From Nephrocerus scutellatus (lineage: Eukaryota; Arthropoda; Insecta; Diptera; Pipunculidae), in NCBI GenBank assembly GCA_947095585.1, contig OX352761.1, forward strand, positions 93,375,833 to 93,439,832: DNA of 64,000 bases. Reading direction: 5' to 3'. A model generated the notes under the pieces. That model ran no database searches. It worked only from the letters and a program-made list of their open reading frames with translations, and was not told the DNA's origin. Positions 1-10,215 of this stretch are shown one piece after another. The stretch's first letter is position 1; the number at the start of each line of letters is the position of its first letter. The position numbers and the translations under genes were made by a program.

Positions 1-165
1 TCTATATAAACTACTTCCGCATGTGTTTGTGGCTTGTCGCCAAATCTTGTTAACAATTTTTAACACTTCCTAAAGCCCGATGTTATTCGAACTTTGCACA
101 CATGTAAATCTCCGATGAGAACACGTTTTATTAAAGTTTGGAAGTGATCGGGCGACATGGTCTGT
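1..165 (-). repeat. Family P repeat fragment (minus orientation)
   Basis: This resembles the tandem-unit part of family P, with phrases such as cttcctaaagcccgat, acacatgtaaat and gatcgggc that recur at 1100-1397, 14640-14945, 26050-26690 and elsewhere. It begins with tctatat, close to the family terminus tctctatattaacttcgcg read on the same strand. The window edge cuts it. From 166 to 336 I see only AT-rich sequence. Confidence 0.55.
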
Positions 166-336
166 AAAAACTATTAAGTGATCAAATAAAGAAGATGATT
201 TTTATATTGATGATGTTGTATAAGTTTATTTATAAATGTAAAACCAAAAAAAAATTAATTCAAAAAATTGTTCAAAAACCTGTTACCACCAATACGGTAT
301 AACATCATTTTAAATGTATATTGTTGCAGACTAGAT

Positions 337-512
337 ATGGCCACCCGACTTATTTTGAAAGAGAGAAGGAATGTAGCAGCTTGAATGGAAGTGTTTGGGT
401 CACCCTCAATAGTAAGAAACAAATTTCAGGAATTGTTTCATAACGATCCTCCAAACCGTTTAACTATCCGTCGAGTGCATGAAAAATTTACTTGTACCGG
501 ATCTGTAACCAT
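337..512 (+). pseudogene. Mariner/Tc1-type transposase N-terminus, remnant
   Basis: The frame opened by ATG at 337 reads a helix-turn-helix-like stretch with FQELFHNDPPNRLT and VHEKFTCTGSVT. This is the pattern of the DNA-binding N-terminus of mariner-like transposases (paired HTH, then K-F-x-x-T-G-S-V). An in-frame TGA follows about 14 codons in, and the sequence then runs into an unrelated minus-strand fragment, so only the N-terminal part survives. The assignment rests on motif shape only. Confidence 0.4.
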
Positions 513-890
513 TCCACGTTCTCAATTTTGAGTTCTCGCGAGTTTCAGATGAGGCCTTCTGACAACGCCGTCTGAACTCTGTAAAGGTTGGCTGCGCAAC
601 AGCAGACGGATCAGTTGAAGCCAAAATGGGGTTGGCCGTCGAGAGCTCGACAGCTTCTCTGGATACATCGGGTTGCTCAACAGCAAAACCCAATGTTGAT
701 GCACTTTGAGATCCATCGGTCTAATCGATTTTATTTAAATTTTCTATTTTGACTGCCACGAGAAAACCGGAAAAAGGATCGCCCTCGACAAAGCCCAGGA
801 CTGCCTAGGGAAGGCCAGTTGAAACCAAAGGTAGCCTGGTTTTCGGAGTACCCTCTTAGTCATGTATCCATCGGCGTATGCTGTTCTACC
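490..890 (-). pseudogene. Non-LTR retrotransposon 5' region / ORF1 fragment
   Basis: The minus strand matches the 5' part of the Jockey-like element at 5090-7040. Both read EQPxVSREAV followed by a short serine-rich stretch, and both share the upstream string about an ACC-rich start, a gtatgc block and tttcaactggccttcc. Reading frames are broken and no RT follows. It is a truncated second copy of the same family. The ORF1 role (nucleocapsid-like) is inferred from its position in the longer copy. Confidence 0.5.
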
Positions 891-1096
891 TTGAAAGTGA
901 ACACTGTATTTTTTCGATATTCTGCAAGCGTAAGGATGAAATTTTTGACAGATGCTGTGAATACAAATGTGTACGCGAAAAACTCACTCCGTTAAGCTTA
1001 GTATTTTGACAATTTGGTTCATTGGTTAATAGCTGACAACAAATACAAAATAGTTTCGTTAATGAAGTGCAATTTACGTTATAATTCAAATGCCAA

Positions 1097-1397
1097 ATTA
1101 AGAGTATAAAATTTGAAGTATTCGGGTACTTTTTTTTATAAAATTTGCATGGGGCCCGATCATTTCCAAATTTTTACAAAAAGTGTTGTCCATCGGTGAT
1201 ACACATGCGTATAAAATTTGAAGAAAATCCGAGCCGCCCCAAATTTTAATAGAAAGTATTGTCACCAGAAATAAATGTGTGCAAAATTTCAATAGAATCG
1301 GGCTATGGGAAGTGGTTTAAAAATTGATCAGAAAATCTGCCCTGCCAGCTAGCCAGCCAGCCACGTGCATGCGAAGTTAATATAGAGAATTTAAAAA
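1097..1397 (+). repeat. Family P repeat copy (plus orientation)
   Basis: Two degenerate tandem units (tacacatgcgtataaaatttgaag, cacc-agaaataaatgtgtgcaaaatttcaa) are followed by the family end: ccagccagccag, then gttaatatagagaattt at about 1378-1394. The long 5' part with the TC-rich tract, seen in the copy at 52950, is absent. Confidence 0.65.
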
Positions 1398-1439
1398 GGA
1401 AAAGATTTTTCTATGGTATCGGACAGGATAGATATTTAC

Positions 1440-1810
1440 TAAAAATTTATTTTGTTTAATTTTTTTGACACATTAAATAAAACACACAATTGCGATAGAT
1501 AAATACACTCGTCACTAATACATTAATCACACATGCCACACTTGTCATTCGCGTCATAAGAGTCACAAGCATATCAAGCTTCACAAGTAGGTATCACACG
1601 CGTCGAATGCACCACACAAGTCACACGCGCCACCTGTATAAGAAATATTTAATGAGACTGAGTTGCACACAAAATTTCAGCTCACTAGTACGGTTGAAAA
1701 TTTATTAAAAATTACCTTCAAGAAGTTGAGAGACCAACTTTAAAATGCGACACATGCGCCACACGCGACACGCCTCACATACTAGAAGATTGCCACCAGA
1801 CAAAAAAAGT
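1440..1810. repeat. CACACG/CGCGTC-rich dispersed repeat
   Basis: This is a stretch of short imperfect repeats of the type cacacgcg, gccacac and gtcacacgcgcc. A related stretch rich in the complementary gtgtggcgtgtg and gtgacgcgtg strings lies at 39360-39960. I see no coding potential on either strand. Confidence 0.4.
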
Positions 1811-1849
1811 AAGAAATAGAAGACCGGGCGCTATTGTAATAGAAGCGAA

Positions 1850-2165
1850 TGGTGAAATTTCATATGCGCAAAGTAAAGACTGATCCAAATTTCGAGCAAA
1901 TGGGGAAAGCAGTCTGCAGGATCAGGATAACCCAGAAAGGCGATCTTTTTTATCGAGCTGAAGGACACAGGGAACAATACAACCGAATTCAAAAGTGTCA
2001 GTGGTGAATCCTTCGGGAAGCAGTCAAATACTATGACCTTAACCCAATGTACTAGGTCAGTTGAAATTAATACAAGCATCGCAGCCGGAATATTGGTGAT
2101 CCTTAGCAATAACTCACTAGCACAATTACCAGAGCATGCGCTGCAGCTATGTTCACAAGAACCCT
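1850..2165 (+). pseudogene. Possible non-LTR retrotransposon ORF1 remnant
   Basis: With one frame change the plus strand reads a line resembling the gag-like ORF1 of R1/Jockey-type elements: an R-I-T-Q-K-G-D start, then IELKDTGNNTTEFKS and TLTQCT. An RT remnant on the same strand follows at 2330, so the two may come from one decayed element. The assignment is weak and several stops interrupt it. Confidence 0.3.
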
Positions 2166-2329
2166 CAGCAAGAAAGGTGTACAATGCTATTGGTGAAATG
2201 AGTAAATAAAAGCAATGAGAGTTATCTGCTTACAAGTCCGATGCAGAGTTAAGCAATTCAAGATTCAAAATTGTTTAATCGTATATGTGACGAGGCGGAC
2301 ATAAAAATCAGTTTTCTCTGAACCTTGGA

Positions 2330-2640
2330 ATCTGCAACATTTAGTACCGGTGCCAAAGAAAAGCAAACCATCCGGAGAACTAACTATCTTCGTATCGCCC
2401 AAAAGCCCGAGCGAATTATATATGACTGATTGCATATGACAGTTCGAGTTTAGAAAATCGCAGTCCACCGTTGACGTCATAAAGGCAGCAGTCAATAAAA
2501 CAAGGGAAGCAATGCAAGGAGAAATATTGCGGTGTTCAAAAGGAACATTGTGCAGTTCTGAAAACTGGTCATCTTTTATAAGAAGATCACTAGCTGATAC
2601 ACCATACAATCTGAAAAAGACTGTATTTAGCTATTTGTGC
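2330..2640 (+). pseudogene. R1/Jockey-like reverse transcriptase remnant
   Basis: The plus strand reads VPVPKKSKPSGE, then after a stop FRKSQSTVDVIKAAVNKTREAM and a short ENWSSFIRRSLADTP. This matches the pattern around the RT fingers of R1/Jockey-type elements, where Y-G-F-R-x-x-x-S-T-V-D-A-I is followed by the first catalytic-aspartate block and N-W-x-x-I-x-x-S-L. The aspartate block is largely deleted. Stops and frame changes make it non-functional. Confidence 0.55.
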
Positions 2641-3428
2641 AACAGAATGAAATAATAAGAAGCGAGAGCATCGAAGGAATCCGTTAATTTGTTTTATTTT
2701 TTAAATACACACGCACAAGCGATTTGCACCCTAAAAACGTTGATATGAACTAACATGATTACACATAATGCCTCGTGAGTCTCAGCACTCACTTTTTTTA
2801 ATTTCCATCACAATACCGTTGTTCTTAGCGAATTGACCCAAATGACATTAGTATCTACTCAAATGTGTTCGTTAAGCAAAGGTTACCTACGGTTGCGGCC
2901 AGTAAATGGCTATAAAATAATCCTAATATTAATGATAACTGCGTGCGTATAGTCGAACGCGAACGTTGCATACTCAGTAGTACGTATATTACATACTCAT
3001 GTAGTTTTAGTTTACATGCATACGGTCAATCGGTCCTCGTCTCGTACGTTCCAAGTCATAAGGGTTAATTATTGCCAAAAGGCACAAACGTGCTCTATAC
3101 GAGTATTAGCTCATTCATTCATTGTTTACTCATTCACTGGTTCATGCGTTCATGTAGTTGTAATAATAATGCAAACAATGTGACTGCCGCAGGCTTCATT
3201 TAAGAAATCAAATTAACTGCAATTAGAGTTATCTGCAGGCGGCATGACATTATGGTACGTAAATGAAAAACTGAGGTCGAGTTCAGCTATACCACTCGTA
3301 TGTGCTTGTCTGAGCTTGTTGGGTACAGTTATGTTAGTTGCAAATAATTAATGAGAAATCACAAATATATATAAAATTATGCAAATAAAAGCAAATGTAG
3401 ATTTTATATACTAGCACACATATTTCAG
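2641..3428. other. Upstream intergenic or first-intron DNA of the SDR gene
   Basis: No coding exon was recognised. The only promoter-like string is ctataaaa at about 2909-2916, without a convincing initiator about 30 bp downstream. The stretch ends in tatttcag (3421-3428), a good splice acceptor for the first SDR exon in the window. An N-terminal exon encoding a membrane anchor, expected for this family, was not found here. Confidence 0.4.
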
Positions 3429-6400
3429 ATAACCGGTGGAGGAAGCGGTCTGGGGCGTGAAATCGCCATCAGTCTGGCAAATAAAGGATGCAAAGTTGCT
3501 ATCGTAGATATGCATTCGAAGAACGCATATGAAACGGTTGACCTCATTTCGAAAATACCTCGTGCTGTTGTTAAGCCTTACAAGGTCAGTAGCTGCTCTA
3601 GTTGTAATAGAAGCTAATTTTAATTTCTATTTAAATTCTCGTAGACCGACGTCTCTTCACCTAGGGAATTGCAATTGCTGGCAATCAAAGTTGAAAAGGA
3701 CCTTGGACCTGTCGAGATTCTCATCAATAATGTAGCGATTTATCCAATCAGTTCCACGCCACAACTAAAGGTTGACGAAATTGAGAGGATCATTTCGGTT
3801 AATTTAGGTTCATACATAATGGTAATATGTGATAATTCAATATTCAATATTCAACTATTTAATTTTCTTATCTGTACAAACAGACCACGAAGGAGTTTTT
3901 ACCTCGAATGATCTCTCGGAAATCCGGGCATATTGTAGCCGTTTCATCGCTAGCTGGTAGGCACAGAAAGTAAAATGCATAGAACTTATCTTCCCCCGAT
4001 ATAAAACGTTTTTGCATTTAATTACCTGCAGGTCTCGTGGCCCTACCAGGTGCTAGTGTTTATTCTGCAACAAAGTATGGAATAATCGGATTTATGGATT
4101 GCTTAAGAGCTGAACTAAGACTATCGGATTGTGATTTTATAAGGACTACGACGGCACATCCATATTTTATGAGAATGGAAGAAGGCGGTTTTGATGCCCT
4201 AAATGAATCAGGGTAAGTTCCACATAGTCATGCTACTATAATTCCGTGTGAGGCGTTTTGAAACTGCACAACTTGGACCTCATATTTCATAGGTAAAATC
4301 ATGCAGAGGCAATTAGTGAAAAGTTATTAGTGTAGGAAATTCCAATCTGTGTAGAGCATTAATCTGAAATTAGACAAATTATTTGTGCAATATATGACAC
4401 AATAACCCTCGTGCCAGACGACTTTTGTTGGTTTATTAGCTGGAAGGACAAACCATTCTTGCTTTATCTTTTCAAAAGAAATTCTTAGTTTTTAATTGTA
4501 AACTGATATTTTCTCAGATGCACATGTAAGGAGATGAGTCATCAATTATCATCAAGAGAATTAAAAAAAAGAGGTGGAGGAAGCTACATGTTTTTTTAAG
4601 CGAAACAAGGAATAAAACCGCATGTAATCACCTCTATCACAAACTTCGGTCTGAACGGATCACATAAAAAATTTCAATTTTTATATTTATTTGCAAAATC
4701 CATTACGAACTCTATAATATAATAATATTCGGCGCGACAAACCATTGCGGTCCAAGGCCTTGCTTCTCGCAACCATTTGTGTTGAGCAAGTATATTTTTG
4801 CACACAAATGGAGGGACCTACAATTTAATCCGGATCCGAACGAATTGAGAAGCTTTCCGTGACAAGTTATTACTCTCGGAACGTTTGTCACCCATTCGCG
4901 AGAGCTGGGACACCGTGAAAAATACTTTTGATGTTACTGGGATTCGAAGCACGAACCCCCTGCTCAGAAGTTCATGCTCTTATCCACTGAGCCACGGCGC
5001 CCACATTACGATCTCTATAGAAATCCTCAATTTCGTGTAATTCATAACAATATGTTTGGTAAAACTGGAGTAAATATTGTAATTTCTCATATATTAAACT
5101 CTGTTATTTTGGCCCCGAAAAATGATGATTGTCATTTTGTGAAGGGCACCTTCTGTGCTTTTGCCTTTGCTGTACGCAAACTGACTTGTGTGCAGAGGGG
5201 TAGACAATTCTAACCGGCCTCTAATATGAACATCTATAAGTCTATCCATGGTTTTGCGGACAAATGATGTCACTAGGCCTATTTTTTTGGGTTTGGGGAT
5301 AAATATCACATTTACCTGTCTCCAGGTAGTAGGGATGTACCCCCAGTTGTAGCTGGCTCTAAATAAAGTAATTATACCTGGTAGTATGAGATCAATTGCC
5401 TTATGTAGAAGCGCTGGAAAGATCCCATCACCGCTGGGAGCTTTGAAAGGTTTAAAAGAGCCTACTGCCTATTTAACCTTATTCGGACTGAAGATTTTAC
5501 CGGATAAACTATTTACCCTACTAGTAATACAGACTCTTCGGTCAGATGCGTTCGGGTACGTGTATGGTACACGAGTAGACGGTACCTGGGAAATGAACCT
5601 GGAGAAGGGTTCTGATTGTATCTTCACGGTCCGACGTGTAGGTGCCATCGGCATTTTTTAATAAACCTACACACTTTGTCTGATCCTTAACTAATTCTTT
5701 ATGGATTTGTGCCGCTACTGGCAGTTTTTGCAACAACATTCGGAGTTGTACTCTGTGAGGGCAAACCTATATTCGTCCCAACTCGTCCTGCGTTTAGCAA
5801 AGTTGAAGAGTTTTTAAACTTTCTTCCTAAGTTTAGCCAGCTGGTCGTTCTACCAGGGAACCTTTCGTTTACACAGCTGTCATGATGCATGATGAGAGAA
5901 ACACATTTTTATGTTGATATGCTGCCTCATTTAAGTCCCCTGTGGACCTATTAAGTGTGACAAGCATACCTATTTAGAGAGGACAAGTCCCCGATATACC
6001 TGTAGATTCCAGTCCTTTAGATCACATCTAGAAGAAGCCTGTGCCAGTTTGTCAGGAAATTCAAACCTGATGTATTGATGGTCTGACAGCGAGGCTTCGT
6101 CGGACACATGCCATTTTTCAACTTAGTTGGAGGTAAATAGATTGGCGAGAGTGAGGTTAGTATATCTACATTACTACTAATAAGATATTTTAAAAGACAC
6201 TCACCCCTTCTATTGATTTCGCTGCTGCCCCAGGCCTCATGATGCGCATTTGCATCGCATCCTATGAGGTACTGGAGGTGTCTGTTCTGGCAGTGCTCTA
6301 ATCAGCTCCTAGACCTCTAAGGGCGGAATGTAGTCATCGTCGCCGGGGAAATATGCTGAAGCACACACGATGTTCTGTCTTCCTCTCTCGGTCGGAACTT

Positions 6401-8026
6401 CAATCAGAAAGGCCAGCAGGTTTTTCGTTATAAATTCTGGAATAGGAGGAAAGTTGATGTTCGTTCCGATCAAGCAGGCCTCTCTTGGCACTGGCTCCCC
6501 TCATTTATAGATCAACTTACTTGTCCCATTCCGTAGACCTTTTGGATGAGACCAAGGGTTATGTTTTCCTCGGCGAACCGCTTGATGATGGTAGCGGACG
6601 CGCACTTCGCTGCTCAACAGCAGACCGAGCTGTTGAGGCCAGCATTAGCCATTAATAACTTAACAGCTTCTCTAGATACAGCTGGTTGCTCAACAACAGG
6701 ACCCGAGGTTGATGCGCTTTGAGATGCATCGGTCTCAACATTATTATTCATTGAATCAATAATGACACACGAGTATCCGTGAAAGGAGGTCACCCATGAC
6801 AGAGTTCGGTATGCCATGGGAAGGCCAGTTGAAACCGAAGATTGCCAGGTACACAGAGTCCGCTTACTATGGACTGAGCACCCTCTTAGCCATGCATCCA
6901 TCGACGTATGCTCTTCCACCTTTGACTAGGAATACCTTCTACTGAGGATATGACTAGTCCGTTGCATCAAACTTCAAACCCTTCTCCTTTACCTGGGCTT
7001 GTGACCGGCATGCTACCCTTGTAGCAAGGCGAAGTTACGTAAGGTAGTTTTTCGTGTTTAATTCACACAAACAGAAATTTATATTAATAAGATTTAGTGT
7101 GTTTTTCTTTAATACTCTCATAGCAGATTACAGCTAGAGATAAGTACTTTAGCCCTACTCTAAATTGGACGAATATTAAAAACATTATAAGACCAAAACA
7201 AAATTTTTATTCCAGCATTTTTCGTTAAATTGCTAATCTAGACTTTTTTTTATAAATCACTTCGATTCGATAAAATGCACATTCTAAAGAGATAAAAATT
7301 CAATCAAAATGCCGAATTGATTTTCTGATAAAAGCAATGAGCTCCACTCCTCTCCAATTGTCCATGGCGTTAACCGCTTTCGTACAGCAATAAATATTTC
7401 TCACAAATGTAAAGCGCAAACAGCATTTGCCTACAGCTACACATTCCGCCTGAAAAATATAGTGAAATTTTAAAAAAGAATCGAATATCGGCATTTTGGT
7501 GTGGATTTGTTTCTGTAAAGTGCACATGGGAACCCGTGTATGTACGAAATAAATATAGAACCAACAAACCGAACAAAACACTCGTGGAGAAAAGGAAAAC
7601 ATTTAAAACATTGTCACGCTTACCGCCGTTTTATTTTGTTAATTGATTATTTTATTATTGCTTTAAATTTTCAACTGAATTTGCAATCACTATCAACACA
7701 TATGATGACAGCCTCCTGCGTCGGTATCCCTGCTTGTCGGCAACATATACGGCAGAGAAAATCGTGAAGGGCATTTTGAGGGACGAGCGAATGGTTTACG
7801 TGCCGAAAATGTTTAGCCTAACAGTGTGGCTGCACAGGTACGAGTACATGAATGCAATCAGCACGTAGTACATTTGCATTTTTAATTAAATTAAAATCTT
7901 ACAATATATTTTTTATTTTGCCATTTTGGATTTTTCAGATTATTGCCTGTTAAGTGGCAGGATTACATGCTGATAAAATTTTACAATTTTGATTCCAGCA
8001 AACTGGGACACTTCTACTGGAAATAA
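3429..8026 (+). CDS. Short-chain dehydrogenase/reductase, SDR16C / 17-beta-HSD11/13-like (5' end missing)
   Basis: Six exons join in phase: 3429-3584, 3645-3821, 3884-3956, 4032-4212, 7712-7837 and 7939-8026 (stop TAA 8024-8026). They total 801 nt, or 266 codons plus stop, and all introns have GT/AG borders. The first exon opens with the cofactor-binding ITGGGSGLGREIA. Exon 2 has the INNVA motif (usually NNAG) and the N of SVNLGS. Exons 3 and 4 carry the active-site serine (AVSSLAG) and YSATK. The last two encode a typical C-terminus (YTAEKIVKGIL, YVPKMF, HFYWK). Relatives are NAD(P)-dependent retinol or 17-beta-hydroxysteroid dehydrogenases of ER or lipid-droplet membranes, about 300-340 residues long. 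The missing 40-60 N-terminal residues would hold the membrane anchor, so their exon lies upstream or escaped me. The substrate cannot be read from sequence. No stops interrupt the exons, so it is probably functional. Confidence 0.85.
4717..5004 (-). mobile_element. tRNA-derived SINE with 15-bp target duplications
   Basis: Read on the minus strand it starts with a tRNA-like head (box A tggctcagtgg; box B as ttcgaatccc), has a body shared with 40604-40888, and ends in an ATT-rich tail. It is flanked by attacgaactctata (4702-4716) and attacgatctctata (5005-5019), a 15-bp target-site duplication with one mismatch. It sits in intron 4 of the SDR gene, in the opposite orientation. Confidence 0.85.
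5090..7040 (-). mobile_element. Jockey-like non-LTR retrotransposon, 3'-truncated and broken
   Basis: Fragments lie in order on the minus strand. 6919-6614 is an ORF1-like start (VEQPAVSREAVKLL). 6491-about 6000 reads as AP-endonuclease (CLIGTNINFPPIPEF, CASAYFPGDDD, then DHQY-type text). 5890-5540 is the linker (DQTKCVGLLKNADGTYTSDR). 5500-5094 is the start of the reverse transcriptase (PTTWRQVNVIFIPKPKK, FVRKTMDRL, FAYSKGKSTEGALH). Several frameshifts and stops interrupt it. The catalytic YADD part and the 3' end are missing, as the sequence stops near the SINE. It lies in intron 4 of the SDR gene, antisense to it. The clade is judged from the K-P-x-x-x-x-x-x-x-R-P-I and STE-x-AL patterns. 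Confidence 0.7.
7041..7711. other. Remainder of SDR intron 4
   Basis: This is AT-rich with no recognised element. Open frames on the minus strand at 7300-7602 show no family pattern and are probably chance. The acceptor used for the next exon is gacag at 7707-7711. No other AG occurs in the preceding pyrimidine-rich 90 bp or so, and the phase agrees with the donor at 4213. Confidence 0.5.
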
Positions 8027-8090
8027 TTACATAATAAGCAAGAAAACATCTACAAATGTACAAGTAAATAGTGTAATTTATAATTTTTTT

Positions 8091-8096
8091 AATAAA
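8091..8096 (+). terminator. Polyadenylation signal of the SDR gene
   Basis: AATAAA lies 65 bp after the SDR stop codon in AT-rich sequence, giving a short 3' UTR. The gene's 3' end is probably about 8110-8120. Confidence 0.6.
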
Positions 8097-8264
8097 AATA
8101 TTAAGGCTATCAGCACTGTTGTAATAGTAAACATCAATAAATAACCTATTAGTGTTGTGTGGTAGTGGAAGAGCACTAGAAGTAGTCGATCGAAATAAAT
8201 GCCAACAACCACTTTAAGATCATTGGAGAAAAAAATGTGTCGAGATGAGTTTAACGCGTGACTT

Positions 8265-8612
8265 AAGTTTCTTGTTGAAATTATATCCTACATACCGAAT
8301 TTCATGCGAATAGCTTGAGAAATGGCATAGTTCCAAAAAATTCCAGACCCTATTGGCCAGATCGCAGAATTTCCATAGGAACAAATCTTTTAGTTGCATC
8401 TTAGTCCTACATTCCGGGTTTCATACGAATCGCTTGAGAAATGGCTTAGTTCCCAAAACTCCAGACCCTATTGGCCAGATCCCAGAATTACCATAGGAAC
8501 AAATCTTTTAGTTGCATCTTAGTCCTACATTCCGGGTTTCATACGAATCGCTTGAGAAATGGCTTAGTTCCCAAAACTCCAGACCCTATTGGCCAGAATT
8601 TCCATAGGAGCT
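8265..8612. repeat. 118-bp satellite array A (about 3 units)
   Basis: The unit agaccctattggccagat...ctacattccgggtttcatacgaa...gcttgagaaatggcttagttcc recurs with agaccc at about 8345, 8463 and 8581, a period of 118 bp. The same unit forms array B at 11768-12117. Confidence 0.85.
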
Positions 8613-8719
8613 GTGGCCGTTGTAATATATATATAGTATATATTTTTTTTTGAATTGACGACGTTTATATCGCTAACGGTTGAGAATTAGTGATCTTAAA
8701 AATTTAATTTTCTTTCAAA

Positions 8720-9227
8720 AATGACGAACAGTGACCTTGTAGCTAGAAGCGTTCAAGAGTTACAGGGTGTGAAGAGATGTAAGTTCTAAAGTACGTCTCT
8801 TCGTATTAAAACGATACGTACAACTCAGGGGTTGAAAAAAATTGTCGCAGTTGGGGATCGGAAAATACACAAGGATATGTGGAGAAGCCAATGCATCCAT
8901 TGCGTGTTACTGTTTGGTGCTGGTTGTGGCGTGGCGACATTATTGGCCGTATTTCTTTGAGATGATGAAATGTTAACATCTTTTTTTTGGCCATATCTTG
9001 ATTATATTGATTTGGACGACCTTTGGTTCCAGCAAGATGGTGCGCAATGCCACACATCGGGCGTTACAATAGCGGAAGTGCGTCAAAAATTCGACATTAT
9101 CAGTCAGAATGGTGACGTGAATTGGAAAACAAAGCCGCCTTTGGATTGTTATTTGTGTGGTGCCGTAAAGGACAAGTATTATGCGGACAATCCACAAACA
9201 AAATCAAAATCTTCATCAAAGGCCTGA
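8720..9227 (+). pseudogene. Mariner-like transposase remnant
   Basis: Starting near ATGACGAACAGT the plus strand reads fragments of the transposase family seen intact in part at 17187-17753: NCRSWG, MHPLRVTVWCWLWRGDIIG (about 8850-8950), then LDDLWFQQDGAQCHTS and NGDVNW (about 9010-9130), and DKYYADNPQT. The second catalytic D is present (QQDGA). The first catalytic block (SDEAHF) is missing, and the C-terminal PPRSCDLTPLDYFLW region is scrambled to PPLDCYLCG. Frameshifts separate the parts. It is dead, and diverged from the copy at 17072. Confidence 0.7.
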
Positions 9228-10215
9228 ATTGGAGGTTTCTCTGGTTAACTTGGCTAAGCTACGAGGAACCGCAGAGAATCTTCAAGAGTTCCATTTGTCC
9301 AGCTTTTTTGCTTATCCTTGGTGCAATGTTTGCGGTTGGAGCTTATCGGCTCGATAGTTGTGCGTGCCTTTTTCGTTTGTTAGGCCTGGTACTACAAACG
9401 AATCCGGTACAATTCACTGTCGAGTTATTGGCCTTCAAGAGAGAAGTCAGCTAGTTCTTGAAGTACCGAATTTTTCAATGGAAGTTCCAAGAATTTTGAA
9501 TGCTCACGTATGTTATTTTTTGTAATGTTTTCTTGGTCAAGGTTTTTTGTAGTTTTCCTTGACCATGATCCATTCATTAAAGCATTTGGACTCGCGTCGT
9601 TTTAGTTTCGTGATCGTTTTTCTGTATTGCTTTTTTCAAATAAATTGAAACCGGTTACAAACGTGAGGAATGTGATATATTGTTTTCACACGCCCATAGA
9701 CGAAAGTGACTGTTTCGTACGCTATAAACTAGCCTCGAAAGTAGCCCATAACAACACTAGTTATGTTATAAACGTCTTTTGTTATTTAATACAACCTCAA
9801 CGAACACATTGCGCATGAGCAGGAATTCTCTTTTGTTTGTCGTTTGTGATTTCTGCTTCTCTCTCGATTTAGCAGAAAAACCGGTTTGGACGCGTGAAAA
9901 ATTCATTTCTTTGTTATTTACTGCAGTCACAGCGAACACACATTCTCACATTTCTGCTTCTCTCTCGATTTAGCAAAAAAAACCGGTTTGGACGCGTGAA
10001 AAATAGCGTACATGACTTGCAGAAAAGTGATCATCGTGCTACCGCCTCGTTCGTCAAGCTTCGACATCGCACGATAAACTCCACTTTCCTTGCTCGTTAT
10101 GTAAAATACTATAATCACATTTCTCCGATTTAATTCTTAATTTTAATAAAGGGCTTAGCCCACCTTATTGCCGGGGTGCAAGTCATTCAGGGAGTATTCC
10201 CTTGGCAATAAGTTA
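9228..10215 (+). repeat. Dispersed repeat with terminal hairpin (retroelement-like)
   Basis: Two parts recur together elsewhere: 9300-9640 matches 24060-24345, and 9637-9690 plus 10140-10215 matches 25587-25765. It holds AATAAAG followed by an inverted repeat, cttattgcc...ggcaataag (10162-10211). An internal direct duplication of about 55 bp (atttctgcttctctctcgatt...gacgcgtgaaaaat) occurs at about 9850 and 9950. The layout suggests an LTR or other retroelement remnant, but no protein motif supports a class. Confidence 0.5.

Noticed and set aside
2908..2916. ctataaaa as the promoter of the SDR gene
   Set aside because: No initiator at the right distance and no N-terminal exon follows; the first exon probably lies outside the window.
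7300..7602. 100-codon minus open frame in the SDR intron
   Set aside because: Two overlapping frames on the same strand are equally open, no motif is present, and the composition is that of AT-rich intron.
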